From CAIWHR01 sp963846855 (GTDB lineage: Bacteria > Pseudomonadota > Gammaproteobacteria > Burkholderiales > Casimicrobiaceae), in assembly GCA_963846855.1 (NCBI GenBank), contig CAWJXK010000004.1:372001-436000 (forward strand): a DNA stretch of 64,000 nucleotides, written 5' to 3'. Below are positions 17,152-25,829 of the stretch, piece after piece (positions within the stretch are counted from its first letter, which is position 1; every line of letters starts with the position of its first letter). Position numbers and translations under genes: made by a program. The notes under the pieces were generated by a model that saw only the letters and a list, made by a program, of their open reading frames with translations, was not told where the DNA came from and searched no databases.

Positions 17152-17493
17152 CTAATCCGCGTTACCGGCCCGCTCGAGGCGCCGCGCGAACACGCTCATC
17201 TCCTTCTCCGCCTGCCGATCGCCCTTTGCCCGCGCGACGTCGATGCCCTGCCGGTAGGCTGCCAGCGCTTCGGCGTCGCGGCCAGCGGCGGCGAGCGCCT
17301 TTCCGTAGAGCTTCCACGCCGCCGTGTAAGCGGGATCGTGCGCGACGGCACGCGCCAGATGCAGGCACGCGCTTGCGGAGTCCCCCGCCTTCAGGAATTC
17401 GTTGCCGAGCGAAAAGCGCAGCAGCGCGCCGTCCCGGCCCGCCGCGAGCATCTTCTCGAAGCTCGCGAGCGCGGCGGAGCGCGGGTCGGCCAT
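17152..17493 (-). CDS. TPR-repeat protein
   Basis: Small soluble protein of 113 residues made of about two to three tetratricopeptide units (for example LLRFSLGNEFLKAGDSASACLHLARAVAHDP followed by a second unit ending EALAAYRQGIDVA; both are typical TPR spacing). It starts one base after the stop of the upstream DUF6265 gene on the same strand, so it is probably the last gene of a three-gene operon. No catalytic domain; likely a protein-interaction module of unknown partner. Confidence 0.75.
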   Translation of the reverse strand: MADPRSAALASFEKMLAAGRDGALLRFSLGNEFLKAGDSASACLHLARAVAHDPAYTAAWKLYGKALAAAGRDAEALAAYRQGIDVARAKGDRQAEKEMSVFARRLERAGNAD

Positions 17494-17494
17494 C

Positions 17495-18070
17495 CTACTT
17501 GTTCACCGTCTGGCCGGTCGCGCAATCGATCCGGTGCATCGGATAGATGACCTTGCGGTCAGAGCCGTCGACCTTGCCGGACACTTCCGCGTAGAGCCAT
17601 CCCTCGGATCCGCGCCGGTAGACGATCCGCTGCGGAAAATCCGCCGACGTGCGCTCGAACGTGAAGAGGTCGTACTCGACGTCGCCCGCCTTTTCCGTCG
17701 AACGCCCACTCAGGCGAAAGGTGTCCTCCTTGCCGTCGGACGGGAGGAGGACGTAGTAGACGCCGTCGGCACGCGGCTCGAAGCGCAGATATTCGTAGCC
17801 AACCGTTTTGTCCGCCATCGTGGTCTGGCTGACGCCGACCATCAGCTCGCCACGCAGCGGCATCCACTGCTCGCGGAACTCGCGCTTGTTGACGAGCCCT
17901 TTCCAGCACCCTTCGACCCAGGCGAGGTCGGTCAAGGACACCGGTGCAGCGGCAGCGGGCTTGGCGGGCGGCGGCTCCGGGGGCTGCGCGGCCACCGCGG
18001 CGGCGACGAGCGCCGCGATCGTGAATGCGGCGATACGCCGGCCGGACAAAAAGAATTGCGGTGCGGTCAT
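17495..18070 (-). CDS. Secreted DUF6265-type protein
   Basis: 191-residue protein with an N-terminal membrane/signal segment (RRIAAFTIAALVAAAVAAQ) and a Pro/Ala linker, then a domain with DLAWVEGCWKG, REQWMPLRGELMVGVSQT and YEYLRFEPRADGVYY that matches my memory of DUF6265 (lipocalin-like beta barrel). Probably periplasmic. No catalytic residues can be assigned. Middle gene of the minus-strand operon with the TPR protein. Confidence 0.7.
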   Translation of the reverse strand: MTAPQFFLSGRRIAAFTIAALVAAAVAAQPPEPPPAKPAAAAPVSLTDLAWVEGCWKGLVNKREFREQWMPLRGELMVGVSQTTMADKTVGYEYLRFEPRADGVYYVLLPSDGKEDTFRLSGRSTEKAGDVEYDLFTFERTSADFPQRIVYRRGSEGWLYAEVSGKVDGSDRKVIYPMHRIDCATGQTVNK

Positions 18071-18098
18071 TGGGTCCTTCCTGTCTCGATTTCGAGGA

Positions 18099-19113
18099 TC
18101 ATTGCGTTTGCGCGAGCGGAAGGTTCACGAGCAGGTTCTGCGGCTTCAGCTTGAGCCTCGCCTCGCTGTCGGTCGCCATCGCGAGGTACACCGGCCGACC
18201 GGAAATGTTCGCGCGCGCCGCCGCCGGGCTCGTCGAAGCGCAACTCGAACAGGCAAAGCAGCCGGCCGAGCCGCTCGTCGTCGACGTCGACGCCGTTGTA
18301 GAGATCGTTGAGAAGCGCACTCGCCTCGGCGTCGAGGCCGACGTGCCACACCCATTGCCGGTCCTCGATTTCGGAGAGCGGCCGGATCGTCACCGCCACC
18401 CCGAGGAAGTGCGCGATCCACTTCTCGAGCACGCGGCAAAGCGCCGTCAGCGCCGGCTGGCCGCGATTGAGGCTGACCGCCAGGTCATAGCGCTCGTCCC
18501 GGTCCCAGTAGGACGCCGCGTTGGTCGCGTCAAGCACGTCGAGATCGACCGTTCGCGCCGGCGTTTGGTTCCGCTGCAGGAGCTCGCCGAGGCTGCCGAA
18601 TCCGCCGGTGGTCGCGAAGAGCTCGACCGTCACCTCGTCGGCCGCCATCACGGCGCCGTCGTCGCGCAGCGCGACCTTCTGCGGGCGAAAGAGCATCTCG
18701 GCAACGCGCGCATGGATGGGATCGGCGTCGCTGCCGAGAACGTGACGCAGCAGGATCTGCGTCAGCTGGTGGACGAGCAGCGGCGGCACGTCGACGCCAT
18801 CGCGGAACAGCGCGATGTAAGCCGCCTCGATCGACGCGAAACCCGCCAGGCGCTGCCGGAAGCGCAGCCAGATCGCGTAGTTCTCGCGCGCGTCGGCGTC
18901 GGCGATCGGCGCGAGCTCGCTGTTGGCGACTGTCGCGCGCGGCGCGGCGATCAGCTTTTCGTGGAGCGCAAGCTCGGCGGCGCAGGACTCCGGGATCGGC
19001 GCGAGCTCGGGACGCAGCAGCAGCGCGCGCAGGAATTCGTCGGTCAGGGTGAGCCGCCCGTCGGACCCGACGGTCAGCAGCCGATAGCCGCACGAGGGCC
19101 AGAAATCAGGCAT
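18099..19113 (-). CDS. DUF6352 family protein (apparent +1 frameshift at ~18211-18228)
   Basis: Uncharacterised cytoplasmic protein. It starts MPDFWPSCGYRLL and includes RVAEMLFRPQKV and SYWDRDERYDLAVSLNRGQPAL. As given, the last ~60 residues are low-complexity nonsense that overlap the next gene. Removing one base in the GC run at 18211-18228 restores ISGRPVYLAMATDSEARLKL then KPQNLLVNLPLA to the TGA at 18099-18101, giving 337 residues and removing the overlap. DUF6352 assignment is from memory of this conserved ending. First gene of the operon with DUF6265 and TPR genes. Confidence 0.72.
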
Positions 19114-19187
19114 CGATCACCACGCAATGGGAAAACGCGCCGACGTGGGCTTCGCGGGCCCGCGACCGGCGCAGGATGCCCGTCTCG

Positions 19188-19748
19188 TCAGCCGCCGAGC
19201 ATCGCCTTCTTGAGATCCCCCTGAACCGGATCGTCGCCGAGCCATGCGTTCAGCAGCGCCTTGTTGAACGCCTCGCCGGGGATGGTGCCCTTCGCGGCTC
19301 CGTTGACCAGCACCACGGTCGCGCCGTCGACGAAGTCGAATGCGAGCACGTTGCCTTCCTTGAGCTGCCCAGCCGACTTCAGGATCGACGCGAGCTGATC
19401 CGTCTGCGCCTTCACGGCCGCGACGTCCGCGGGAGGGTTGCCCTGCTTCACGCCGTCGGCGAGCGCTTCGGTCATCTGTTCCGCGCTGACGTCGCGCAGC
19501 ATGTTGAGCTGGACGCGGCGCGGCGCCTTCGCGAAGACGGCCGCGGCGGTGGTCGCCTTCGCCGGAACCCAGAGACTGCCCACGTAGACCTTGAACATCA
19601 TCTTGGTGCGGATGCCCGCGCCGTTCAGCACGAGCTCCTGCCCGCCGACGGCGGCCTTGTCGGCGAGCTTGACGCCGCCCATGTCGAGCGCGAGTGCGGG
19701 TGCCGCGAAGAGAAGTGCCGCCATCAGAAAAACAAGTTTGCGAAACAT
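19188..19748 (-). CDS. Chalcone isomerase-like secreted protein
   Basis: 186 residues with a clear Sec signal peptide (MFRKLVFLMAALLFAAPALA). The mature part fits the chalcone isomerase-like (Chalcone_3) family: GAGIRTKMMFKVYVGSLWVP, PRRVQLNMLRDVSAEQMTEAL and VVLVNGAAKGTIPGEAFN. The bacterial family is not flavonoid-related; some relatives bind fatty acids. It lies downstream of the fadB-thiolase genes on the same strand, which would suit a fatty-acid-linked periplasmic role (inference). Confidence 0.78.
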   Translation of the reverse strand: MFRKLVFLMAALLFAAPALALDMGGVKLADKAAVGGQELVLNGAGIRTKMMFKVYVGSLWVPAKATTAAAVFAKAPRRVQLNMLRDVSAEQMTEALADGVKQGNPPADVAAVKAQTDQLASILKSAGQLKEGNVLAFDFVDGATVVLVNGAAKGTIPGEAFNKALLNAWLGDDPVQGDLKKAMLGG

Positions 19749-20013
19749 GATTCGTTCCTCCAGTATTCAAATTCATGACTTCGATGCCACAAGCGGCGAT
19801 GCTGCGTGTCGCCCGACGGACGTCGGCCGGATAGCTGCGAAACGGCCGAAGCCGAGGCGCCGCGGAGCATCCGCGTTCGGGTCCGGACAGGCGAAGCAGA
19901 TCGGTGCTCGAGGCACGGCGCATCCCGCAGCGGAGGGGCCGGATCCGTACTCCGAATGTACATGAGGATCGAATGCGAGGAGCAACGAAGCATGCGGCCC
20001 GATATCGCGAAGC

Positions 20014-21211
20014 CTAGACGGCCTCGAAAAGACCCGGCGGCGCCCATGCCGGTGCCTACACACATGGAGACCATCCCGTACTTCTGCTTGCGCCGCCGCA
20101 TGCCATGCACGATCGTCGCCGTGCGGATCGCGCCGGTCGCGCCGAGCGGATGGCCGAGGGCGATTGCGCCGCCCAGCGGATTCACCTTTGCCGGATCGAG
20201 ATGGAGCTCGCGCATCACGGCGATGCTCTGCGCGGCGAACGCCTCGTTCAACTCGATCCAGCCGATGTCGTCCTGGCTGACACCGGTACTGCGCAGGAGC
20301 TTCGGGATGGCCGCGATCGGCCCGACACCCATCACTTCGGGCGCGACGCCGCCCACCGCGTAGCCGACGAAGCGCGCCAGCGGCACGAGGCCGTGTTGCT
20401 TCAGCACCTTTTCGCTCACGAGGATCGTGGCGCCCGCGCCGTCGGACATTTGAGAGCTGTTGCCGGCCGTCACCGAGCCCCGGGCCGCGAACACGGGGCG
20501 CAGCTTCGCCAGGCCCTCCGCCGAGGTGTCCGCGCGCGGTCCCTCGTCGCGCTCGAACTTGCGGTTCCGGGTGGCGACCTTGCCGGTCGCGAGATCCGGC
20601 ACGTTGTCGGCGACGACGTACGGCGAGATCTCCGCCGTGAAATCACCGGCGGCCTGCGCGGCGAGCGCCTTCCTGTGCGAGTCGAGCGCGAAGGCGTCCT
20701 GATCCTCACGCGACACCTTCCAGCGTTCGGCGACCTTCTCCGCCGTGAGGCCCATTCCGTAGGCGATGCCGAGATTCTCGTCCCGCGCGAATACGTCGAG
20801 GTTCATCGCGAGCCGTCCCAGCATCGGGATCATGCTCATGCTCTCGGTTCCCGCGGCGATCATCACGTCGGCCTCGCCGGTGCGGATCCGGTCGGCAGCG
20901 ATCGACACCGCGTTGAGCCCCGACGAGCAGAAGCGGTTGATCGTCATGCCCGCCACCGAATTCGGCAGTCCCGCCAGCAGGAGGCCGATCCGCGCGACGT
21001 TCATCCCCTGCTCGTATTCCGGCATCGCGCAGCCGACGATCACGTCGTCGATACTGGCCGGGTCGATCTGCGGGGCCTGCTGCAGCACGCTCTTCAGCAC
21101 ATGCGCGAGCATCGAATCGGGGCGCGTCGACTTCAACGCGCCGCGCGGCGCCTTGCCCACAGGCGTGCGCGTCGTGGCGACGATGTAGGCATCCTGGATC
21201 TGTCTTGCCAT
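20014..21211 (-). CDS. Acetyl-CoA C-acyltransferase (thiolase; apparent +1 frameshift at its last codons)
   Basis: Thiolase of beta-oxidation. Catalytic Cys in NRFCSSGLNAVS, NEAFAAQS, His in GGAIALGHPLGATG and Cys in CVGTGMGAAG are all present. As given the protein runs on about 100 residues past the usual end. Removing one T in the TTTT run (plus strand AAAA at 20027-20030) gives the normal ending GSFEAV with a TAG at 20014-20016, 398 residues. The ATG at 21211 has a GGAG ahead of it. It follows the fadB-like gene by about 30 bases, the classical fadB-fadA order. Confidence 0.92.
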
Positions 21212-21243
21212 CTCCAACTCCCGGGTATCAGTTCATCGTCACG

Positions 21244-23640
21244 CTAATTGCGTAGCGGTTTGCCGGTTTTCAAGGTGTGCGCGATGCGCTCCTGTGTCTT
21301 CGGGTTGCGCATCAGCGCCATGAATTCGCGGCGCTCGAGATCGAGCAGCCACTTCTCGTCGACGAGGCTTCCCGCGTCGACCTCGCCGCCGCACAGGACG
21401 CGGGCGACGCGCAGGCCGATCTCGAAATCGTACGGTGAGATGAAGCCGCCGTCCCGCATGTTGACCAGCATGAGCTCCAGCGTCGCGATGCCCGTGCGCC
21501 CGGCGACCGGGATCTTGCGCGCGGGTAGCGGTGGCCGGTAACCGGATTCCGCGAGCGCGCGCGCCTGAGCCTTGGCGACGTACAGGAGCTCGTGAGCGTT
21601 GAACACGACGACGTCGGCAGGACGAAGATAGCCCATGTCCTTCGCCTCGACCGCGCTCCTCGATACCTTCGCCGTCGCGACCGACTGGAAATAGGTCCGG
21701 ATGAACGGGAACTGGTCCATCTGGCCGCCCACCGCGCCGCGTGCGGATTCGATGGCCGCGCGCAGCGCGAGCTCCTTGCATCCGCCCCCGCCGGGCAACA
21801 GGCCGACGCCGACCTCCACCAGGCCGATATAGGACTCCAGCGCGGCGACCGTGCGGTCGCAGTGCAGGATGAATTCGCACGAACCGCCAAGCGCCATGCC
21901 GCGTACCGCGGCAACGGTCGGGATCAGCGAGTTGCGAAGACGCAGCGACGTCTGCTGGAACTTCGCGACCACGGCCTCGATGCCGTCCCATTGTCCCGCG
22001 GCGGCGGCGGGCGCGATGGTCGCGAGATTGGCGCCGAGCGAGAACGGCTCGCGCATCTGCCACAGCACGAGCCCGGCGCATTCACGCTCGGCGCGCTCGA
22101 TCGCGGCGTTGAGCCCGTCCAGCACGTCCTCGCCGATCGTATTGCCCTTGCTCTTGAACGAGACGATGCCGATGTCGTCGCCGAGATGCCACATGCGCAC
22201 CGCGCTCGTCTCCATGATCGTGGTGCCCGACGGCAATTTCTCGCCGAGGACTGGATCGGGAAAATATTGCCGGCGATACACGGGCAGCGACGAGCGCGGC
22301 CGGAATGCATTGGCGGCGGCGCTGTAGGCGCCCGCGGGCGTGTGCACGCCCTCCGCCGCAGGTCCGCTGGTCACCCACGCGGGCAATGCAACGCTCGCGA
22401 GCGTGCGGCCATTGAGGATGTCGTCGGCGAGATAGCCGGCGATCTCCTTCCAGCCCGCCGCCTGCCAGATCTCGAACGGCCCCATCGACCAGCCGAATCC
22501 CCAGCGCAGCGCGAGATCGACGTCGCGCGCGTTGTCCGCAATCTCGGCAAGATGCACGGCGCAATAGTGGAAGAGATCGCGGAAGATCGCCCACAGGAAT
22601 TGCGCCTGCGGATGGCTCGACGCGCGGAGCTTCGCGAACTTCGCGCCAGGATTCTTCTCGGCGAGGATTTCCGCGACTGCGGGATCGACGCTGCCCACGG
22701 CCTTGCGGTACTCGCCCGCCGCGGGGTCCAGCACCTCGATGTCCTTGCCGACCTTGCGGAAGAATCCGGCCTTTGTCTTCTGGCCGAGCGCGCCCTTGGC
22801 GACGAGCGCCGCCAGCACCGAGGGCGTCCGGTAGACGGTATGCCAGGGATCGTCGGGCAGCGTGTCCTGCATCGTCTTCACGACGTGCGCCATCGTGTCG
22901 AGCCCGACCACGTCGCAGGTGCGATAGGTCGCGCTCTTGGCGCGTCCGATCGCGGGGCCGGTCAGCGCGTCGACCACGTCGAAGGACAGCTTGTAGGTCT
23001 CCGTGTGCGCCATCGTCGCCAACACCGAGAAGATGCCGACCCGGTTGGCGACGAAGTTCGGCGTGTCCTTCGCGCGCACGACGCCCTTGCCGAGCGTGGT
23101 GACGACGAAGGTCTCGAGCGCGTCGAGCAGCGCGGGATCCGTGTATTTCTGCGCGATCAGCTCGACGAGATGCATGTAGCGCGGCGGGTTGAAGAAGTGG
23201 ATGCCGCAGAAGCGAGGCCGCACCGTTGCGGGCAGCGCTTCCGCCAGCGCGTTGATCGAGAGTCCCGAGGTGTTCGACGCCACGATCGCGTGCGACGCGA
23301 GATGCGGCGCGACCTTTGCATAGAGGTCTCGCTTCCAATCCATCCGCTCGGCGATCGCCTCGATGACGAGATCGCAGCCGGCGAGCGCCGCCAGATCGCG
23401 GTCGTAGTTCGCCGCATCGATGTAGGTGAGACGATCCGCAGTCGCCAGCGGCGAGGGCTCGAGCTTCGCGAGCCCGGCGAGCGCCCTGTTTACGATGCCG
23501 TTGGGATCGCCTTCCTTCGCGGCGAGATCGAACAGGACGACGGGAACGCTGGCGTTGGCGAGGTGCGCCGCGATCTGCGCGCCCATGACGCCAGCGCCGA
23601 GGACCGCGACTTTGCGAACCAGGAATGGTGTGGCAGGCAT
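21244..23640 (-). CDS. 3-hydroxyacyl-CoA dehydrogenase / enoyl-CoA hydratase fusion (FadB-like)
   Basis: Bifunctional beta-oxidation enzyme, 798 residues. Domain order is dehydrogenase first: the NAD loop LGAGVMGAQIAAH (residues ~13-25), HFFNPPRYMHLVE, then the 3HCDH C-terminal domains (~190-400). An enoyl-CoA hydratase domain follows (~480-700), with GMALGGSCEFILHCDR and VEVGVGLLPGGGGCKEL. This order is the reverse of E. coli FadB and is common in Betaproteobacteria. Paired with the thiolase downstream. Confidence 0.92.
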   Translation of the reverse strand: MPATPFLVRKVAVLGAGVMGAQIAAHLANASVPVVLFDLAAKEGDPNGIVNRALAGLAKLEPSPLATADRLTYIDAANYDRDLAALAGCDLVIEAIAERMDWKRDLYAKVAPHLASHAIVASNTSGLSINALAEALPATVRPRFCGIHFFNPPRYMHLVELIAQKYTDPALLDALETFVVTTLGKGVVRAKDTPNFVANRVGIFSVLATMAHTETYKLSFDVVDALTGPAIGRAKSATYRTCDVVGLDTMAHVVKTMQDTLPDDPWHTVYRTPSVLAALVAKGALGQKTKAGFFRKVGKDIEVLDPAAGEYRKAVGSVDPAVAEILAEKNPGAKFAKLRASSHPQAQFLWAIFRDLFHYCAVHLAEIADNARDVDLALRWGFGWSMGPFEIWQAAGWKEIAGYLADDILNGRTLASVALPAWVTSGPAAEGVHTPAGAYSAAANAFRPRSSLPVYRRQYFPDPVLGEKLPSGTTIMETSAVRMWHLGDDIGIVSFKSKGNTIGEDVLDGLNAAIERAERECAGLVLWQMREPFSLGANLATIAPAAAAGQWDGIEAVVAKFQQTSLRLRNSLIPTVAAVRGMALGGSCEFILHCDRTVAALESYIGLVEVGVGLLPGGGGCKELALRAAIESARGAVGGQMDQFPFIRTYFQSVATAKVSRSAVEAKDMGYLRPADVVVFNAHELLYVAKAQARALAESGYRPPLPARKIPVAGRTGIATLELMLVNMRDGGFISPYDFEIGLRVARVLCGGEVDAGSLVDEKWLLDLERREFMALMRNPKTQERIAHTLKTGKPLRN

Positions 23641-23690
23641 TATTGGAGAATGTATCGTGCCGTCCGCGCAATGCGTGCGGACGCGGTGAA

Positions 23691-23724
23691 GAAAAAGGCG
23701 CGGCCGGATCGATCCAGCCGCGCC
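23691..23724 (-). terminator. Intrinsic terminator of fadL
   Basis: Stem GGCGCGGC (23697-23704) / GCCGCGCC (23717-23724), extended by the inner GGATC/GATCC pairing, with AAAAA at 23692-23696, so the minus-strand transcript ends in UUUUU. It lies 29 bases after the fadL stop and before the fadB-like start. Confidence 0.85.
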
Positions 23725-23752
23725 CGTCTTGGTACGTCAGGCTATAGCGCGG

Positions 23753-25168
23753 TCAGAACGAGTACGTCACCTGTCCCGAAACGACGATCACGCTGTTGTT
23801 GTAGGTGCCGTTGATGAGGCCGTACGACGGCGTGCTGCCGGCGTTGTCGTTGATCGAGGCGTCCTTCACCCAGATGTACGCGAGACCCATGTCGAACCTG
23901 AGATCGGGGTCCTTCATCCGGTACTGCGCGCCGGCGGTGAGCCAGGTGCGGTCATTGTCGGGGAGCCGCGGATTGCGAAACGCGTCCTGCACCGGCGACT
24001 GGTCATAGGCAACACCGCCGCGGAATAGCCAGCTGTCGCCATAGTGGTAGGTGGCTCCCAGCGAGTAGCGCCATGCGTCCTGGAAGTTCTCTGGCGTGTT
24101 CCCCACGACGGCGCCGGTGTTCGAGACGAATGTGAGATTCTGGATCTTGCTCCATTGCGTCCACTGCACGTCCGCCATGACGTCCCAGCGGTCCGCCACG
24201 TGGCCGAACCAGGAGAAATTGGCGATTCCAGGCAGCTCGATTTCCGCCTTGACGCCGCCGCTTGGGAGCTGCGCATTCACCGCCGTCGAAAGCAGGGCAT
24301 AGACGGGCGCGATCGGCGACGGCAGTGTTGGCGCAGGCGGCGGCGTGACGCTCACGTTGCCGCTGATGTTGTTGTACTTGATGCCCGAGCGCCAGGCGAG
24401 CCCGAACCGGTTGTTCTTGTCGAGGTCGACGAGGATGCCCGCATTCCAGCCCCACGCGCTGTCATCGCCGTTGATGTTGGCGTCGGCGTCGAGTCCCATC
24501 GTCGACGCGAGGAACGGCTGCGCGACCGACGGCGGAATCTTCCCGCCCGCGATGGCCTGGCCCAGCGCCTGGGCAAGGGCCCCCGAATAGTTCACGTTGC
24601 TCGTCAGCGTCGCCTTGATCTGCTGATAGTTGGCACCCGCGCCGATCGCGACATTGTCGGTCACCTGCCACGACACGGCCGGATTGATGTTCATCGTCTT
24701 GATGTCGGACTTCAGCGCCTGGTAACGGCCGATCCAGCCGTTGTCGTATTCGTCGACGAGCCCGAACGGCGCGTTGACCCCGAGGCCGAACGTCCATTCC
24801 TTGTTGATCGGCACCACCAGGTAGAGATTCGGCACGACATTGAGGCTTCCCGCATTGCCGCCGTCTCCGCCCAGCGGCTGCTGCGCCGCCGGCAGCGACG
24901 CTCCATTGCTGAACTTGAACGACGGCTGGATGAGGTTAATGGCACCGACGACCTGATTGGTCTTGATCTTCGAGATGCCGGCAACGTTGCTCCAGAGGGT
25001 GGCGGCATCCTCGGCGGACGCGGCGCCGCCGGCGTACGCGTTGCCGAGCCCGCTGCCCGAATTTTCCTGCAGCGCAAACCCTGCCGCGGAAACCTGTCCC
25101 GCGCCGAGCGCGAGCGCAACCATGCCGACTGCGGCGGCGATCCTGGAACGGCTGAATGGGGTGGTCAT
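23753..25168 (-). CDS. fadL: Outer-membrane long-chain fatty acid transporter FadL
   Basis: OmpP1/FadL/TodX family beta-barrel for uptake of long-chain fatty acids or other hydrophobic compounds. Start ATG 25168 has AGGAG before it and gives a signal peptide (AAAVGMVALALGAGQVSA) cleaved before AGFALQENSGSGLGNAYAGG, the diagnostic mature N-terminus. The protein ends with an aromatic residue (VTYSF) as expected for a barrel. 471 residues. Monocistronic: own leader and own terminator. Confidence 0.93.
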   Translation of the reverse strand: MTTPFSRSRIAAAVGMVALALGAGQVSAAGFALQENSGSGLGNAYAGGAASAEDAATLWSNVAGISKIKTNQVVGAINLIQPSFKFSNGASLPAAQQPLGGDGGNAGSLNVVPNLYLVVPINKEWTFGLGVNAPFGLVDEYDNGWIGRYQALKSDIKTMNINPAVSWQVTDNVAIGAGANYQQIKATLTSNVNYSGALAQALGQAIAGGKIPPSVAQPFLASTMGLDADANINGDDSAWGWNAGILVDLDKNNRFGLAWRSGIKYNNISGNVSVTPPPAPTLPSPIAPVYALLSTAVNAQLPSGGVKAEIELPGIANFSWFGHVADRWDVMADVQWTQWSKIQNLTFVSNTGAVVGNTPENFQDAWRYSLGATYHYGDSWLFRGGVAYDQSPVQDAFRNPRLPDNDRTWLTAGAQYRMKDPDLRFDMGLAYIWVKDASINDNAGSTPSYGLINGTYNNSVIVVSGQVTYSF

Positions 25169-25404
25169 GACAGAACTCTCCTTTTTGTTGGCTGGCGCTT
25201 GCGGCGCCTTGCCGCACGGGGCCGGGAATCGTTGCGCATGCATCGACGTGGCTTTTTTGCGATGCCGGTATGGATTCCGGCTCTTCGGTCGACTATCCGA
25301 CCAAATATACACCCCGGAAAGGGGTCCCGCACCCGGATTTCCGGTCCATGACTTGTCTTTTTGACCGGGTGTTGCTTTTCGTCAAGCCAGCGCAGGAAAT
25401 GCGG
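25169..25404 (-). promoter_or_regulatory. fadL upstream region
   Basis: Locally AT-richer. A TATATT -10-like hexamer lies at 25304-25309 (minus strand) without a convincing -35. Just downstream is the inverted pair GGTCG/CGACC (25287-25302), and upstream are the pairs ACCCC/GGGGT and CCGGA/TCCGG around 25311-25350. These could be operator sites; no known consensus is matched. Confidence 0.35.
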
Positions 25405-25800
25405 TCATTCGGGAGGAACCGGGCGCGGCCGCCGGTCGGTTCCGACAGCGACATAGGTGAGGCTGGCCTCGGTCACCTTGATCGACACGAGATCGATCGG
25501 GTTGCGTCGCGCGTAAACCTCAACGTCGACCGTGATCGACGTCCGGCCGACACGGACGATTTCGGCGTAAAAGCTGACGACATCGCCGACCAGCACCGGC
25601 TGCTTGAACACGAAGGAGTTCACCGCGACCGTCGCGACGCGGCCGCGGGCGCGTTGCGCGGCCAGCACGCCGCCGGCGATGTCCACCTGCGACATCACCC
25701 AGCCGCCGAAGATGTCGCCGTTCTGATTGACGTCCGCGGGAAGCGGGACCACGCGCAGCGTGGGCTCGCGGTCCGGAAGGATCGCAGGGCCGGAGCTCAT
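25405..25800 (-). CDS. Acyl-CoA thioesterase (YciA-type hotdog)
   Basis: 131-residue hotdog-fold thioesterase hydrolysing acyl-CoA. The family blocks PADVNQNGDIFGGWVMSQVD (catalytic Asp/Asn region), FKQPVLVGDVVSFYAEI and TSITVDVEVYARR are clear. The ATG at 25798-25800 fits family starts although the frame is open further up. It lies 29 bases after fadD on the same strand, so likely co-transcribed; it could release free fatty acid or CoA when acyl-CoA accumulates. Confidence 0.9.
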   Translation of the reverse strand: MSSGPAILPDREPTLRVVPLPADVNQNGDIFGGWVMSQVDIAGGVLAAQRARGRVATVAVNSFVFKQPVLVGDVVSFYAEIVRVGRTSITVDVEVYARRNPIDLVSIKVTEASLTYVAVGTDRRPRPVPPE

Positions 25801-25829
25801 GTTCGATTCATGCTGCAGCGGCCGACGCG

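Noticed and set aside
19724..20014. A ~100-residue C-terminal extension on the thiolase
   Set aside because: It results from the +1 base; the proper stop is at 20014-20016 and the extension is low-complexity.
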